Shown here one piece after another: positions 15,278-15,839 of a stretch of 15,839 bases of DNA. The stretch spans positions 1 through 15,839 of the forward strand of contig JAKAZJ010000006.1 in NCBI GenBank assembly GCA_021826565.1. Reading direction: 5' to 3'. The notes beneath the pieces are model-generated. The model worked only from the letters and a program-made list of their open reading frames with translations, was not told the origin of the DNA and did no database searches. The stretch is from Pseudomonadota bacterium. GTDB lineage: Bacteria > Pseudomonadota > Alphaproteobacteria > Acetobacterales > Acetobacteraceae. Both the position numbers and the translations under genes were made by a program. Each line of letters begins with the position of its first letter. Positions within the stretch are counted from its first letter, which is position 1.

Positions 15278-15839
15278 ATGCGCGGCGCGACTTCGAGGCG
15301 AACGAGCGGGTTTAGCCGCCCAGTGGAGCGGATCGACCCATCGCCGCCGGTAGGCGATTCGGTCAAGCCAACCACCTGCTACATGTGCGCCTGCCGTTGC
15401 GGCATCCGCGTCCACCTCCAGGACGGCCGCATTCGCTACATCGAGGGCAATCCCGACCACCCGGTGAACAGCGGCGTGATCTGCGCCAAGGGCTCCGCCG
15501 GCATCATGCAGCACTATTCCCCCGCGCGCCTCACGAAGCCCCTGCTGCGGGTGGGCGAGCGCGGAGCCGGCGACTTCAAGGAGATCGAGTGGGAGGAGGC
15601 GCTGAGCCTCGCCACCGAATGGCTCGGCCGGATCCGCGCCACCGAGCCGCGTAAGCTCGCCTTCTTCACCGGGCGCGACCAGAGCCAATCCTTCACCGGC
15701 TGGTGGGCGAAACAGTTCGGCACGCCCAATTTCGCCGCGCACGGCGGGTTCTGCTCGGTCAACATGGCCGCCGCCGGCCTCTATTCCATCGCCGGCAGCT
15801 TCTGGGAGTTCGGCGAGCCGGACTGGGAGCGGACCAAAT
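15278..15839 (+). CDS. soeA: Cytoplasmic molybdopterin oxidoreductase, SoeA-like sulfite dehydrogenase catalytic subunit (5' part)
   Basis: The first 187 residues of a DMSO-reductase-family catalytic subunit are visible; the gene runs off the right edge. The [4Fe-4S] site is C34-Y-M-C37-A-C-R-C41 with C69 in VICAKGSAG. AHGGFCSVNMAAAG at 154-167 offers C159 as the likely Mo ligand. The stretches GIMQHYSPARLTKPLL and FFTGRDQSQSFTGWWAKQFGTPNF match, from memory, SoeA, the membrane-anchored but cytoplasm-facing enzyme that oxidises sulfite to sulfate with SoeB and SoeC. There is no Tat signal: an RR pair near residue 7 lacks a following hydrophobic stretch, which fits a cytoplasmic SoeA. A GGAGG site lies at 15269-15273, 65 bases after fdsD. 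Polysulfide or thiosulfate reductase-like enzymes are the alternative. Sulfite from methanesulfonate cleavage would be a natural substrate. Confidence 0.72.
   Translation, partial: MRGATSRRTSGFSRPVERIDPSPPVGDSVKPTTCYMCACRCGIRVHLQDGRIRYIEGNPDHPVNSGVICAKGSAGIMQHYSPARLTKPLLRVGERGAGDFKEIEWEEALSLATEWLGRIRATEPRKLAFFTGRDQSQSFTGWWAKQFGTPNFAAHGGFCSVNMAAAGLYSIAGSFWEFGEPDWERTK

Noticed and set aside
15290..15320. Twin-arginine signal on the SoeA-like protein
   Set aside because: An RR pair is present, but neither the FLK-type continuation nor a hydrophobic segment follows.
1..15839. tRNA, rRNA, CRISPR array or prophage genes
   Set aside because: Nothing with the expected repeats, conserved rRNA/tRNA arms or phage proteins was seen in reading the window.

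Overview
The window is high-GC DNA in the style of an alphaproteobacterium. The dense GC-rich codon use, the fdsGBA-fdhD-fdsD gene order and the isolated 5-formyl-THF cyclo-ligase gene all fit this; Acetobacteraceae/Rhodospirillales is an inference, not a demonstrated assignment. Coding density is high and the gene content is metabolic, with one insertion sequence and one small repeat element.

Layout. (1) 1-916: the 5' part of an IS66-type transposase gene (minus strand, running off the left edge), inserted into and truncating a pabB-like gene. (2) 1130-2083: a divergent PanB-like hydroxymethyltransferase (plus), closed by a perfect 13-bp hairpin. (3) 2171-2761: 5-formyltetrahydrofolate cyclo-ligase (minus), with a structured leader that could hold 6S RNA and two abutting palindromes further upstream. 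(4) 3383-5574: a three-gene Rieske oxygenase operon (plus), matching methanesulfonate monooxygenase MsmA, MsmB and MsmC. (5) 5576-5874: a non-coding MITE-like element with inverted ends and flanking direct repeats. (6) 5943-9012, minus strand: an MFS transporter, the flavin/[2Fe-2S] reductase MsmD and a small cyclic-nucleotide-binding-domain protein. (7) 9312-15212: a soluble NAD-dependent molybdenum formate dehydrogenase operon fdsG-fdsB-fdsA-fdhD(fdsC)-fdsD, with overlapping or near-overlapping genes. (8) 15278-end: the start of a cytoplasmic molybdopterin oxidoreductase resembling SoeA, the catalytic subunit of membrane-bound sulfite dehydrogenase.

How they may work together. MsmABCD would split methanesulfonate into formaldehyde and sulfite. 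Formate derived from the formaldehyde would be oxidised by FdsGBAD with NADH recovery, which can feed MsmD. Sulfite would be detoxified and harvested by the SoeA-like enzyme. The MFS protein is a candidate importer in place of the ABC system known from classical msm loci. The PanB-like enzyme and the formyl-THF cyclo-ligase are also one-carbon/folate enzymes. The most interesting reading is therefore a compact C1-sulfonate mineralisation island. Notable details are the reorganised msm locus (msmD on the opposite strand), an FdsA that has lost the three cysteines of its His/Cys3 [4Fe-4S] site, an unusual HxxxH spacing at the MsmA iron site, and an orphan CNB-domain protein. The formaldehyde-to-formate steps are not in this window.
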